Positions 8,566 through 16,217 of a stretch of DNA of 64,000 nt are shown piece after piece. The notes beneath the pieces were generated by a model. That model did not search any database. It was not told the DNA's origin and saw nothing but the letters and a program-made list of their open reading frames with translations. The DNA is from Capsulimonas corticalis (GTDB lineage: Bacteria; Armatimonadota; Armatimonadia; Armatimonadales; Capsulimonadaceae). The DNA lies in NCBI RefSeq assembly GCF_003574315.2, contig NZ_AP025739.1:6758001-6822000 (forward strand), read 5' to 3'. How positions within the stretch are numbered: position 1 is the first letter of the stretch; each line of letters begins with the position of its first letter. Both the position numbers and the translations under genes were made by a program.

Positions 8566-9780
8566 ATGACGCTACGACAGCGCATTGCAGCGCTTCTCGT
8601 GAACACTATCATCGTGTCTGTTGCCGTAATCGCAATACAAAACGGCGCCGCCGCCCAGCACTACAAGCAAACAAATCTGGTCACCAGCGACCAATCCCTC
8701 GCTTCCGCCGCCGTGACGGACCCCAATCTGATCAATCCCTGGGGAGTGTCGCTCAATCCGGCCGGCGGGGCGCTATGGACATCGAACAACGGCAGCGGCA
8801 AATTCGGCCTCTACACGGGAGACGTGGGAGGCAGCCCGGTCAAAGTCGCCGGCCTCGCGCCCACGGTCCCGGGACTGCCCGGATTTTCGGGTTCGCCAAC
8901 CGGTCAGGTATTTAACGGGTCGTCCGATTTCAAGCTGACGTCAGGTCCCGCGCGGTTTATCACCGCGTCGGAAGATGGGACTCTGTCGGCGTGGAACGGC
9001 AATCCTTCGGCGACGGCGACTCGGGTCGTCAATCGCTCCGATTTCGGCGCGGTCTACAAGGGGCTCGCGATTGGAAGCAACTCAAACGGGAACTTCCTGT
9101 ACGCCTCCAACTTCCATAGCGGCAAGATCGATGTCTACGATGGGAATTTCTCGTCGGCCACGCTCTCGGGATCGTTCACCGATCCCAACGCTCCCACGGA
9201 TTACGCGCCGTTCAATCTCAAGGCGGTCGGAAATCGGGTGTATGTTACGTACGCCCAGCAAGCGATCGGCGGTCATGAGGAGGTCAAGGGAATTGGGAAA
9301 GGATTCGTGGATGTATTCGACACAAATGGTAACTTTGTCAGCAGGCTGGCGACTGGGAGCAGCCTGGGGCCAGCCGGAATCGCGTCGCTGGACGCGCCTT
9401 GGGGGCTGGCTGTGGCGCCGTCGAACTTCGGCAAGTTCAGCAATGACCTGCTGGTAGGCAACTTCGGCAGCGGCCAGATCGACGCGTTCGATCCGATCAC
9501 CGGCAAGTTCGAAGGCGTCCTGCGCGACGCCCACGGAAAGCCGATCGTCATCGACGGTCTCTGGGGTTTGACCTTCGGCAACGGCGTCGCCGCCGGCGAC
9601 CTCAACAAGCTCTACTTCACGGCTGGAATCAATGATGAAGCCGGGGGACTGCTCGGCAGCATCGCCGTAACTTCCGTACCGGAACCCGGAGCGCTGGCGA
9701 CGTTTGGCGTGGCCGGACTTTCGCTGATCGGCATGATCGCTCGACGCCGACGATCGCCGCTGCGCCACCGCAGCGCATAA
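8566..9780 (+). CDS. TIGR03118-type secreted protein with PEP-CTERM anchor
   Basis: 404 residues. Signal peptide at the N-terminus (MTLRQRIAALLVNTIIVSVA, cleaved after AAA near 32). The body matches the TIGR03118 family pattern: NLVTSDQSLASAAVTDPNLI, NPWGVSLNPAGGALWTSNN, LYASNFHSGKIDVYD, DAPWGLAVAPSNFG and LLVGNFGSGQIDAFD, a likely beta-propeller. The C-terminus is a complete PEP-CTERM sorting signal: VPEPGALATFGVAGLSLIGM followed by ARRRR, which in other bacteria is processed by exosortase. SD AGGAG lies 9 bp before ATG 8566; the out-of-frame ATG at 8559 is too close to it. It follows the sigma/anti-sigma pair by 46 bp and may be a target or part of its operon. No exosortase gene is in the window. 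Confidence 0.88.
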   Translation: MTLRQRIAALLVNTIIVSVAVIAIQNGAAAQHYKQTNLVTSDQSLASAAVTDPNLINPWGVSLNPAGGALWTSNNGSGKFGLYTGDVGGSPVKVAGLAPTVPGLPGFSGSPTGQVFNGSSDFKLTSGPARFITASEDGTLSAWNGNPSATATRVVNRSDFGAVYKGLAIGSNSNGNFLYASNFHSGKIDVYDGNFSSATLSGSFTDPNAPTDYAPFNLKAVGNRVYVTYAQQAIGGHEEVKGIGKGFVDVFDTNGNFVSRLATGSSLGPAGIASLDAPWGLAVAPSNFGKFSNDLLVGNFGSGQIDAFDPITGKFEGVLRDAHGKPIVIDGLWGLTFGNGVAAGDLNKLYFTAGINDEAGGLLGSIAVTSVPEPGALATFGVAGLSLIGMIARRRRSPLRHRSA

Positions 9781-9798
9781 GATCAAGCACACAAAAAG

Positions 9799-9832
9799 CA
9801 AGCGGCGCCCTCGTCTTCGAGAGCGCCGCTTG
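9799..9832. terminator. Bidirectional hairpin between convergent genes
   Basis: 10-bp stem 9799-9808/9823-9832, one mismatch, then 4 bp 9810-9813/9818-9821 around a TCTT loop. An A-rich run (ACAAAAAGCA) precedes it, giving a T-rich tail for minus-strand transcripts. It separates the PEP-CTERM gene from the converging CsbD gene. Confidence 0.75.
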
Positions 9833-9857
9833 CCTGGACGATGTCCGTGAAAACCGA

Positions 9858-10043
9858 TTACTTCAGGGCTTCTCGGACGGCTTCTTTCGCCTTGCCGAAA
9901 CCTTCCTGAATTTTGCCCTCGGCCTGCTTCGTCTTGCCGTCGAGGTCGTCCTCCGGGTTATTGGTCAGGTCGCCGCGCACATCCTGCGCCTTGCCCTCGG
10001 CCTGCTTCAGCTTGCCTTCCACAATATCTTGATTGATCGCCAT
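9858..10043 (-). CDS. CsbD family stress protein
   Basis: A 61-residue hydrophilic protein with the two internal repeats typical of CsbD: VEGKLKQAEGKAQDVRGDL and LDGKTKQAEGKIQEGFGKAK. CsbD of Bacillus subtilis is induced by SigB general stress; the molecular role is unknown. SD AGGAGAG precedes the ATG at 10043. It lies 46 bp downstream of the AraC gene on the same strand but may have its own promoter. Confidence 0.9.
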   Translation of the reverse strand: MAINQDIVEGKLKQAEGKAQDVRGDLTNNPEDDLDGKTKQAEGKIQEGFGKAKEAVREALK

Positions 10044-10089
10044 GTTACTCTCCTTGTTGGGTTACTGCGGCTATCCTAGCCTGATGACA

Positions 10090-10941
10090 TTATTTACCCG
10101 CAGGGAAACGTTCAGAAACATCGGCGGCGCGCACCCCGGTCGGCGGCGCGCCGAGATGTCGCCGCACGACTTTATTGAACAGATGCAGGTCGGGGATGCC
10201 GACATCGGCGGCGATCGATTTGATGGATTGCTGAGAATGCGTGAGCAGATATCGCGCGCGGCTCATGCGGCGCTCGGTGAGATAACTCTTGACCGGCGCT
10301 CCCAGCTCCGCATGAAACAACCGGTTCAGATGAACGTGCGAAACGCCCGATTCGCGCGCGATCTCCTCCACGCTGATCGGCTGGTCCAATCGCAGGGCGA
10401 TGAACTGCTGCGCGCGGGCAACCGCCGGATGCCCGCCAGCCGCCTCCGCGCTTCCCGTCGCCACGCGTTCGGAGAGGCGGCAGACCAGTTCCCAAATCTT
10501 CATCTCCGCGCGCCAGACCCGCGACTCGAATAACCCGATCGCCTCTTCAAACAGCCCTTCGACGCCGACGCGCTCATGATCGAGGTACTGCATGACGGGG
10601 ACGCCCGCGCCGCGCGTTCCCTCAAATGCCAGGTGAGCGTAGTAGTATCCCCCAGGACGGTCCAGCCGATACTCGGAGTGCGTGTCCGGCGGCAGCAGGC
10701 TGACGGCGCCGGGCCGAATCGGGCAAACGATCTCCGTTCCGCTCCACAGCTCCTCATGCCGCAGTCGCACCTCCCCATGATGGTGGTACAGATGCAGCTG
10801 CCAGAGTTCAGAAAGAAAGTAGCGCTCGACTGGGTTACGCCCATAAGTGGCCGGCCCCGTCTGCATCAGCCTCGGCTTCGCCTCCAGCGGCGCATGCGCT
10901 ATCAACGGCTCGGAAACATCCCACGCAATCTCACTTGTCAT
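10090..10941 (-). CDS. AraC family transcriptional regulator
   Basis: 283 residues. The N-terminal half is a cupin-like sensor domain (LWQLHLYHHHGEVRLRHEE, GAVSLLPPDTHSEYRLDRPG). The C-terminal 100 residues are the AraC double helix-turn-helix: ARAQQFIALRLDQPISVEEI, ARESGVSHVHLNRLFHAELG, SRARYLLTHSQQSIKSIAAD, GIPDLHLFNKVVRRHLGAPP. It is transcribed divergently from the secreted alpha-L-fucosidase gene at 11064 and the 120-bp space between holds two direct repeats next to the fucosidase promoter, so it most likely activates that gene in response to fucose or a fucoside. The ligand is inferred from context only. Confidence 0.92.
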   Translation of the reverse strand: MTSEIAWDVSEPLIAHAPLEAKPRLMQTGPATYGRNPVERYFLSELWQLHLYHHHGEVRLRHEELWSGTEIVCPIRPGAVSLLPPDTHSEYRLDRPGGYYYAHLAFEGTRGAGVPVMQYLDHERVGVEGLFEEAIGLFESRVWRAEMKIWELVCRLSERVATGSAEAAGGHPAVARAQQFIALRLDQPISVEEIARESGVSHVHLNRLFHAELGAPVKSYLTERRMSRARYLLTHSQQSIKSIAADVGIPDLHLFNKVVRRHLGAPPTGVRAADVSERFPAGK

Positions 10942-10968
10942 GTTTCAATATTACCACCGATGTTCAAA
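10940..10968 (+). promoter_or_regulatory. Candidate AraC-type operator, two direct half-sites
   Basis: ATGTTTCAA at 10940-10948 and ATGTTCAAA at 10960-10968 are direct repeats exactly 20 bp apart (two helical turns). The second ends 9 bp before the -35 box of the fucosidase promoter; the first overlaps the AraC start codon, so binding could also autoregulate. The arrangement is what AraC activators use; binding itself is inferred. Confidence 0.45.
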
Positions 10969-10976
10969 CGAGGCAA

Positions 10977-11005
10977 TTGTCAGATTTCATCGGCCATCTT
11001 ATAAT
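10977..11005 (+). promoter_or_regulatory. Sigma-70 promoter of fucosidase gene
   Basis: TTGTCA (10977-10982), 17-bp spacer, TATAAT (11000-11005). The start codon of the fucosidase is 58 bp beyond the -10, leaving room for an SD (AAGGAAC before 11064). Confidence 0.7.
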
Positions 11006-11063
11006 AGTGTCCGTGGGATCGTACGGATGATTAATAAAGACCACGTCAAAAAGGAACGATCTG

Positions 11064-12785
11064 ATGCTCTCCTCCAACGCTCGCCGCCTCGGCCAATACG
11101 GACTGCTCTCCACGCTTATGGCGACTGCCGCGATTGGCGGCGTCCACGCCGCCGCCGCGCGGACGCCCGCCGGCCCGGCGCCGATCCGCGCAAAGATGGC
11201 CTGGTGGCGCGACGCGCGCTTCGGGCTGTTTATCCATTGGGGGCCGGTGAGCCTGACGGGGCAAGAGATCAGCTGGTCCCGGGCGAACTCCAATCCGAAG
11301 TGCCCCAACAACGGCGGTATTCCCATCGATGTCTACGACAACCTTTACCAGAAGTTCAACCCCACGCAGTTTGACGCGAAGGAATGGGTGAATGTCGCCC
11401 GGCGCGCGGGCATGAAGTACATGGTGCTGACGGCGAAGCATTGCGACGGCTTTTTGCTCTGGCCGTCCCAAGCCAGCGGCTACAATATGTCCGCCACGCC
11501 CTATCACAAAGACATCTGCGGCGCCCTTTCGGACGCCGCGCATCAGCAGGGGATGAAGATCGGATGGTACTACTCGCCGATGGACTGGCGCGATCCCGAC
11601 TTCCGAACCGCGCGAAACGCCGCGTTTGTCGGGCGAATGCATACGGAGCTGCATGAGCTTCTCTCGAACTACGGAAAGATCGATATGCTCTGGTTCGACT
11701 GGGACTGCGGGGATCCGGCCTACGACCAGCCCAGGACGTATCGGTTGGTCAAGTCCCTACAGCCGAAGATCCTGATCGACAACCGACTCGATCTCGGCCC
11801 GCACAGCAACAACCGCGAGATCCTCTCACCGAACGCCGACTACTACACGCCGGAGCAAGAGCTGAGCGCGTACGACGACCAGCGTCCCTGGGAATCGTGC
11901 ATGACGCTCGGGGAACAGTGGTCGTGGAAGCCCAACGACAAACTCAAGTCCGTCCCCGCCGTCGTCCGCGCCCTCGCGAGCTGCGCCGGCGGCGATGGCA
12001 ATCTCCTGCTTGACGTCGGCCCGATGCCGGACGGCCGCATTGAGCCGCGTCAGGTCACGATTCTCAATGGCGTCGGCGACTGGCTCAAAACGCACGGCGC
12101 CAGCATCTACGGCACGCGCGGCGGTCCGTACAAACCCGCCGTCAACTACGTCTCCACCCGCAAGGGGAACACGATCTATATCCACGTGCTGGGCTGGAAT
12201 GGCGCCGCTGTTTCGCTGCCTGCCCTGCCAGCGCGGATCGTGAAGGCAACGGTGCTCGGCGGAGGCTCCGCCGCGTTCCAGCAGTCGGACGACAGCGTCC
12301 GCCTGACCGTTCCAGCCGCCGCGCACGACGCCGGCGATACAGTCGTCGCCCTGACGCTCGCCGGCTCGGCGATGCGCCTTGCCCCAATCGAGAGCGTCTT
12401 CCAAGCCGGCGCCGCGTCGGCGTCCAACGTCTTCCAAAATCAAGGGGAGTATGGCCCGGACAAAGCCTTCGACGGAAACGACAAGACGCGCTGGGCCGCC
12501 GACGGCGGCGCGAAGACGGCCTGGCTTCAGTGGGACTACGCCGCGCCGACAAGAATCAACGGAGTCACGATCGCGGAAGCTTACGCGGGGCGCGTGACAT
12601 CATTCCAGATCCAGTACCGGCCGGCCGCCGGCGGCTCCTGGATCACCGCAGCCAGGGGAACCCATCTTGGCGAAGAGTTCCACTGCGCCTTTCCGCCGGT
12701 GACGGCGCGCGCCGTGCGTCTTCAAATATTGGACGCCACGGATGGGCCGACGATTACGGAGATGAAAATACAGACGGCGAAATAG
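11064..12785 (+). CDS. Secreted GH29 alpha-L-fucosidase with C-terminal F5/8 C (CBM32-like) domain
   Basis: 573 residues. A signal peptide (about 1-32) leads into a GH29 barrel: WWRDARFGLFIHWGP (47-61), MKYMVLTAKHCDGFLLW and IDMLWFDWDCGDP, in which D212 is the expected nucleophile. The enzyme removes alpha-linked L-fucose from glycans. A beta-sandwich follows (about 340-440), then a discoidin/F5-8 type C module (about 440-573: NQGEYGPDKAFDGNDKTRWA, TAWLQWDYAAPTRINGVTI), which usually binds sugar. It is under a consensus promoter and divergent from an AraC regulator. It converges on the pilin-like gene at 12798 with only 12 bp between stops. A second, non-secreted paralogue is at 39200. Confidence 0.93.
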   Translation: MLSSNARRLGQYGLLSTLMATAAIGGVHAAAARTPAGPAPIRAKMAWWRDARFGLFIHWGPVSLTGQEISWSRANSNPKCPNNGGIPIDVYDNLYQKFNPTQFDAKEWVNVARRAGMKYMVLTAKHCDGFLLWPSQASGYNMSATPYHKDICGALSDAAHQQGMKIGWYYSPMDWRDPDFRTARNAAFVGRMHTELHELLSNYGKIDMLWFDWDCGDPAYDQPRTYRLVKSLQPKILIDNRLDLGPHSNNREILSPNADYYTPEQELSAYDDQRPWESCMTLGEQWSWKPNDKLKSVPAVVRALASCAGGDGNLLLDVGPMPDGRIEPRQVTILNGVGDWLKTHGASIYGTRGGPYKPAVNYVSTRKGNTIYIHVLGWNGAAVSLPALPARIVKATVLGGGSAAFQQSDDSVRLTVPAAAHDAGDTVVALTLAGSAMRLAPIESVFQAGAASASNVFQNQGEYGPDKAFDGNDKTRWAADGGAKTAWLQWDYAAPTRINGVTIAEAYAGRVTSFQIQYRPAAGGSWITAARGTHLGEEFHCAFPPVTARAVRLQILDATDGPTITEMKIQTAK

Positions 12786-12797
12786 ACGCGTTCGCGG

Positions 12798-13490
12798 TTA
12801 AGAATCCTGCCACCACTTCGCAAAAATCGCCCCGGCGTTCGCGACGCCGCCGCGCTGGAATTTGGTATGGCCGTCGACGCACACATAATTGCCGCCGCCG
12901 AAGTGGACGCCGGCGACAAAGGCCGATCCGCGTTTCTTGTTGTAGTAGTCCTGGAACACCTTGACGCCCGTGGGGCTGACGACATCGGCGAGCGTGACCG
13001 GGCCGGAATGGGGCGGCGGTCCCAGGGTGTCGTTCACAGCGATGTACGGATTAACCTGATAGCTGGTCTTATCGCGGCTCGTATTCTCCTGAATGCCGTT
13101 GATGCCGGTGTACGGCAGCGGCGTGCCGGGACAAACCCAGATCCCCTGGTTCTTAACGTACGGCTCCAGCACCGGCATGATCGGCGAGGGATCCCAGCGG
13201 TTGGAATGGGTGGAGTCGAATGGGGGGATCGTGTCGTCGTACGCCGAGGGGGCGAAGCGTTTGATGGTCGTGTTGGGATTCGCGGGGTCGCCGAGGTTCC
13301 AGAAGAACGTTTCGTCGTTCTCCTGCACGTACATCTGGGTCGCCATGCCGATCTGACGCAGGTTGGACAGGCAGGCCGTATTTTGGGCGCGCTTGCGCGC
13401 CTGGGCGAAGACCGGGAACAGGATCGCGGCCAGAATCGAAATGATCGCGATCACGATCAAAAGCTCAATCAGCGTAAAACCGCGCTTCAT
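12798..13490 (-). CDS. Prepilin-type protein, DUF1559-like
   Basis: 230 residues from ATG 13490, which gives a short prepilin leader (MKRG) directly before [20 protein letters not shown]; upstream in-frame codons would bury that cleavage site. After [20 protein letters not shown] comes [18 protein letters not shown], and the C-terminus has [21 protein letters not shown], the H-x-DG motif of the family. Same architecture as the gene at 6457 but shorter. Presumably cleaved by a prepilin peptidase and displayed or exported; the precise role is unknown. Confidence 0.88.
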   Translation of the reverse strand: MKRGFTLIELLIVIAIISILAAILFPVFAQARKRAQNTACLSNLRQIGMATQMYVQENDETFFWNLGDPANPNTTIKRFAPSAYDDTIPPFDSTHSNRWDPSPIMPVLEPYVKNQGIWVCPGTPLPYTGINGIQENTSRDKTSYQVNPYIAVNDTLGPPPHSGPVTLADVVSPTGVKVFQDYYNKKRGSAFVAGVHFGGGNYVCVDGHTKFQRGGVANAGAIFAKWWQDS

Positions 13491-13670
13491 GTGTTCGGAC
13501 GCTCTTTTCTGCGAAGACTTGCCGTTATTGTACCGCACCGCCCATCACACTAATCTCATCTCTGGAACACCGGCGTAACAATTGTTGCGCCGCCGCGTTT
13601 CACCGGCGCGGTCGCGGGGTAAATCCCACTGGCGAAACTCAGCGCCGAGGGCGCCGAAGGAGAAACGACC

Positions 13671-13811
13671 ATGCCAGACCAAGAAAACACCACGGAAGAG
13701 ACGACCACAACGACCGTCGAGCAAGATGGCGACAGCGCGCCGAAGTCGAACACCGAGACGACGAAATCCGTCGACGGTAAAGAAGTAGAGCATAAGACCG
13801 ATAGCAAGTAA
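13671..13811 (+). CDS. 46-residue Thr/Glu/Lys-rich microprotein
   Basis: A short frame starting MPDQENTTEETTTTTVEQDG and ending EHKTDSK, fully hydrophilic and presumably disordered. A strong SD (GAAGGAGA, 13656-13663) sits 7 bp before the ATG, and a 25-bp hairpin follows 25 bp after the stop, so it looks like a complete small transcription unit. The third-position G/C bias fits the surrounding genes. No family is recognised; small hydrophilic stress proteins are one possibility. Confidence 0.6.
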   Translation: MPDQENTTEETTTTTVEQDGDSAPKSNTETTKSVDGKEVEHKTDSK

Positions 13812-13836
13812 TCGACTGAGTTTTCGACGGCCAGAT

Positions 13837-13896
13837 GCGCCGGCTGTTTATGCGTTTTGCGTCATTAACTCCGCAAAACGTATAAACAGCCGGCGC
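13837..13896. terminator. Long perfect hairpin, likely bidirectional terminator
   Basis: 25-bp stem 13837-13861/13872-13896 with a single G-T pair and a 10-nt loop. It separates the microprotein gene from the converging glycosyltransferase gene. No long T-run, so termination strength is uncertain. Confidence 0.6.
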
Positions 13897-13919
13897 CGTA
13901 TCCGCTTGCCTCAAACTCT

Positions 13920-14846
13920 TCACCCCATCAAATACTTCTTCACCCCGCGCAGCGCCATCGACACTCCGCCGCGCCAGTCGCCCCGGCGAAACGCGTCGAG
14001 CGTCCATCCTTGCATCAAATACGGCGTGAAACGCCGTTCTTTGAAGCGCCACGCCTTCGCCACGAGCGCACGCTGCGCGGGCGTCAGGTTCTCGCCGTCG
14101 CGCCAGATCTTCCAGAGTTTTTGTTCCTCGTCACGGATTCGATCCAGGTGCGCCGTCTTTTGCCCGGAGTGACGGCGATACTCCATACAGACGAGCTCGG
14201 GCAGGAAATGCACTTCACCCTGAAGACTGCATTTGAGCGCCAGATCGATGTCATGTCCGATTTGCAGGGCCGAGGTGTATCCGCCGGCCTGTACAAAAGC
14301 GCTTCGGCGGATGATCCAGGCGGAGGGGATGATTCGGCACCAACTGAAGAGAGTCGAAAATGGGGTATCGGGTTCGTCGTCGCGCAGTGGGCGAACGCTG
14401 AGGCCGTGGGGGGCGTAGCGCCAGACACGAGCGTATTCGTGCGCCTGGGGCGTGACGCTCGCGCCGTGTTCGTCGATGAAATCATATTCGCAGGCAGCGC
14501 AGACGGCTTCGGGATGAGCATCGAGATAGCCGGCAAGCGCGGCGAACGCGCCGGGTTTGAGGCGGTCGTCGGCGTCGAGGAACCAGAGGTATTCAACGGC
14601 GGGATCGGTAGCGGCCGCGCCGTTGTTGCGCGCCTGGGACGCGCCCTGGTTTGTCTGACGCAGAAGACGAATTCGCGTGTCGCGGTCGGCGTAGCCTTGC
14701 GCGATGCCGGCGGAGCCGTCCCAGCCGCCATCGTCCACAATGACCATCTCCCAGTCCGTCATCTTCTGCGCGAGTACGCTTTCGATCGTCTCGGCTAAAA
14801 ACAACTCGCCATTGTAACACGGGGTTACGATGCTGATACGCGGCAT
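13920..14846 (-). CDS. Glycosyltransferase family 2
   Basis: 308 residues from ATG 14846, chosen because the GT-A fold opens right there: MPRISIVTPCYNGELFLAET, then ESVLAQKMTDWEMVIVDDGG and YLWFLDADDRLKPGAF, which contains the metal/nucleotide-binding DxD. The C-terminal third (KAWRFKERRFTPYLMQGWTL) is a helical tail common in GT2 enzymes of glycan clusters. It transfers a sugar from a nucleotide-sugar to an unknown acceptor in the cytoplasm. It is 13 bp downstream of the GT4 gene on the same strand, so the two are very likely co-transcribed. Confidence 0.9.
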   Translation of the reverse strand: MPRISIVTPCYNGELFLAETIESVLAQKMTDWEMVIVDDGGWDGSAGIAQGYADRDTRIRLLRQTNQGASQARNNGAAATDPAVEYLWFLDADDRLKPGAFAALAGYLDAHPEAVCAACEYDFIDEHGASVTPQAHEYARVWRYAPHGLSVRPLRDDEPDTPFSTLFSWCRIIPSAWIIRRSAFVQAGGYTSALQIGHDIDLALKCSLQGEVHFLPELVCMEYRRHSGQKTAHLDRIRDEEQKLWKIWRDGENLTPAQRALVAKAWRFKERRFTPYLMQGWTLDAFRRGDWRGGVSMALRGVKKYLMG

Positions 14847-14859
14847 CGGTCTTTCTCTT

Positions 14860-15993
14860 TCAGCGGCTGCGCCCAAACAGAGCGCGCCGGTACTGTTCAC
14901 CCATCCGCTCCATGCCGAACTCCGAAACAACGCGCCGCCGCGCCGCCTGCCCCAGCGCTTGCCGCCGCTGCGGGTCGCACGCGAGCGCACGGATTGACGA
15001 CGCGAGCGCTTTGGCGTCCCCGACGGGAACCAGCGCGCCCGTCACGCCGTCCTGGATCACTTCGGGGATCGCTCCGACATTCGTTCCGATACTCGGGACG
15101 CCGTGCTGCGCGGCTTCCAAATACACCAGGCCAAACCCTTCCATTAGCGAAGGCAGCGCGAACACGTCGGAAGCGGCGTACATCTCGCTGAGATCGGCCA
15201 CATGGCCGAGAAATCGCACGCGGTCTCCCAAAAGACGCGCGCCCATCGCGCGCAGACGAATGTCATCCGGCCCGGCGCCAGCGATCAGCAAGAGGGGCGG
15301 CGGCGCAAGCGCGCGCAGATCGCAGACCGCCTCCAGCAGCGTATCCAGGCCCTTTTCGGGAACCAGACGCGCGGCGGCGGAGACGACAAACGCCTCGTCA
15401 CACACGCCCAGTTTCACGCGAGCCTCCGCGCGGGTCGGCGTGCGCGCCGGCGGCTCCAGCCCGCATGGAATACACGCAATTTTCGCGGACGCCACGCCCG
15501 CCGCCATCAAGTGCGCGCGCGTCGCCTGAGAATGCGCGATCACCCGATCGCACAGCATCGACGCCCACCGCGTCGCCCGCATCACCCGACGGTCCTCCGG
15601 CCCCCACCCCGGCGCCGCATGCACGGTCGCCACGCACCGGCGTCCCGCGAGCCGGACCGCCAAGACATCCTTGAGCGAAATATGCCCCACGCCATAGTGC
15701 AAATTGACGGCGTCCACGCGCAGCGACGCCGCCAGTCGGGTGAAGTCCATCATCTGCCGCCAGGGAAGCGTCTGATGCACATCCGGAGCCGCCGGATGCG
15801 TCCGCGCCGCCACGCCGCGCGTGCCAAACCATCCCACGATCTCCTGCTCGTTGCCGCTCGGCGACAGCAGAACCTCAACCGCAACGCCATCTTCCGCGAG
15901 GCGCTTCGCCACGCCCGCCATCACCCGCTCCATCCCGCCGACGGCGGTGGAGGTGGCGATGAACAAGACTGTCCGCGTGTTTTTGTTAAGCAT
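14860..15993 (-). CDS. Glycosyltransferase family 4 (GT-B)
   Basis: 377 residues. N-terminal Rossmann half starts VLFIATSTAVGGMERVMAGV, the glycine-rich acceptor-side loop of GT4. The C-terminal donor domain has VSAARLVPEKGLDTLLEAV, RVRFLGHVADLSEMYAASDV and the E-x7-E signature PSLMEGFGLVYLEAAQHGVP, followed by GAIPEVIQDG. The retaining sugar transfer is probably to a polysaccharide or glycolipid precursor. Heads a two-gene unit with the GT2 gene at 13920; another GT2 gene lies upstream beyond a palindromic repeat. Donor and acceptor are unknown. Confidence 0.92.
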   Translation of the reverse strand: MLNKNTRTVLFIATSTAVGGMERVMAGVAKRLAEDGVAVEVLLSPSGNEQEIVGWFGTRGVAARTHPAAPDVHQTLPWRQMMDFTRLAASLRVDAVNLHYGVGHISLKDVLAVRLAGRRCVATVHAAPGWGPEDRRVMRATRWASMLCDRVIAHSQATRAHLMAAGVASAKIACIPCGLEPPARTPTRAEARVKLGVCDEAFVVSAAARLVPEKGLDTLLEAVCDLRALAPPPLLLIAGAGPDDIRLRAMGARLLGDRVRFLGHVADLSEMYAASDVFALPSLMEGFGLVYLEAAQHGVPSIGTNVGAIPEVIQDGVTGALVPVGDAKALASSIRALACDPQRRQALGQAARRRVVSEFGMERMGEQYRRALFGRSR

Positions 15994-16016
15994 TTTGGCG
16001 CCAAGTTCTCATTCTT

Positions 16017-16189
16017 GCGTGATGGGAATGCAGGCCCTCACCCCCCGGCCCCCTCTCCCAAAATTGGGAGAGGGGGAGTCAGAGTTTCAGTTTTGAGGAT
16101 CTTTGATCCTCATTCTACTCTTAACCCTCTCCTAGAATTGGGAGAGGGTGGCCCGAAGGGCCGGGTGAGGGCCTGCATTCCCATCACGC
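16017..16189. repeat. Palindromic intergenic repeat, copy A
   Basis: Outer arms 16017-16043 and 16163-16189 are perfectly complementary over 27 bp. Inside are two palindromes built on CCCTCTCC..TTGGGAGAGGG (16051-16074 and 16125-16148) and a central hairpin around GAGGATCTTTGATCCTC. The same design and much of the same sequence occur at 51638-51791 (opposite orientation) and 57993-58134. It lies between two glycosyltransferase genes. Confidence 0.85.
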
Positions 16190-16217
16190 CAGCGTTACTA
16201 TAACTCGGGGGCCCGCG

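Noticed and set aside
16017..16189. CRISPR-like array in the repeats at 16 kb, 51.7 kb and 58 kb
   Set aside because: The copies are single, dispersed and palindromic, without spacer-repeat periodicity or cas genes.
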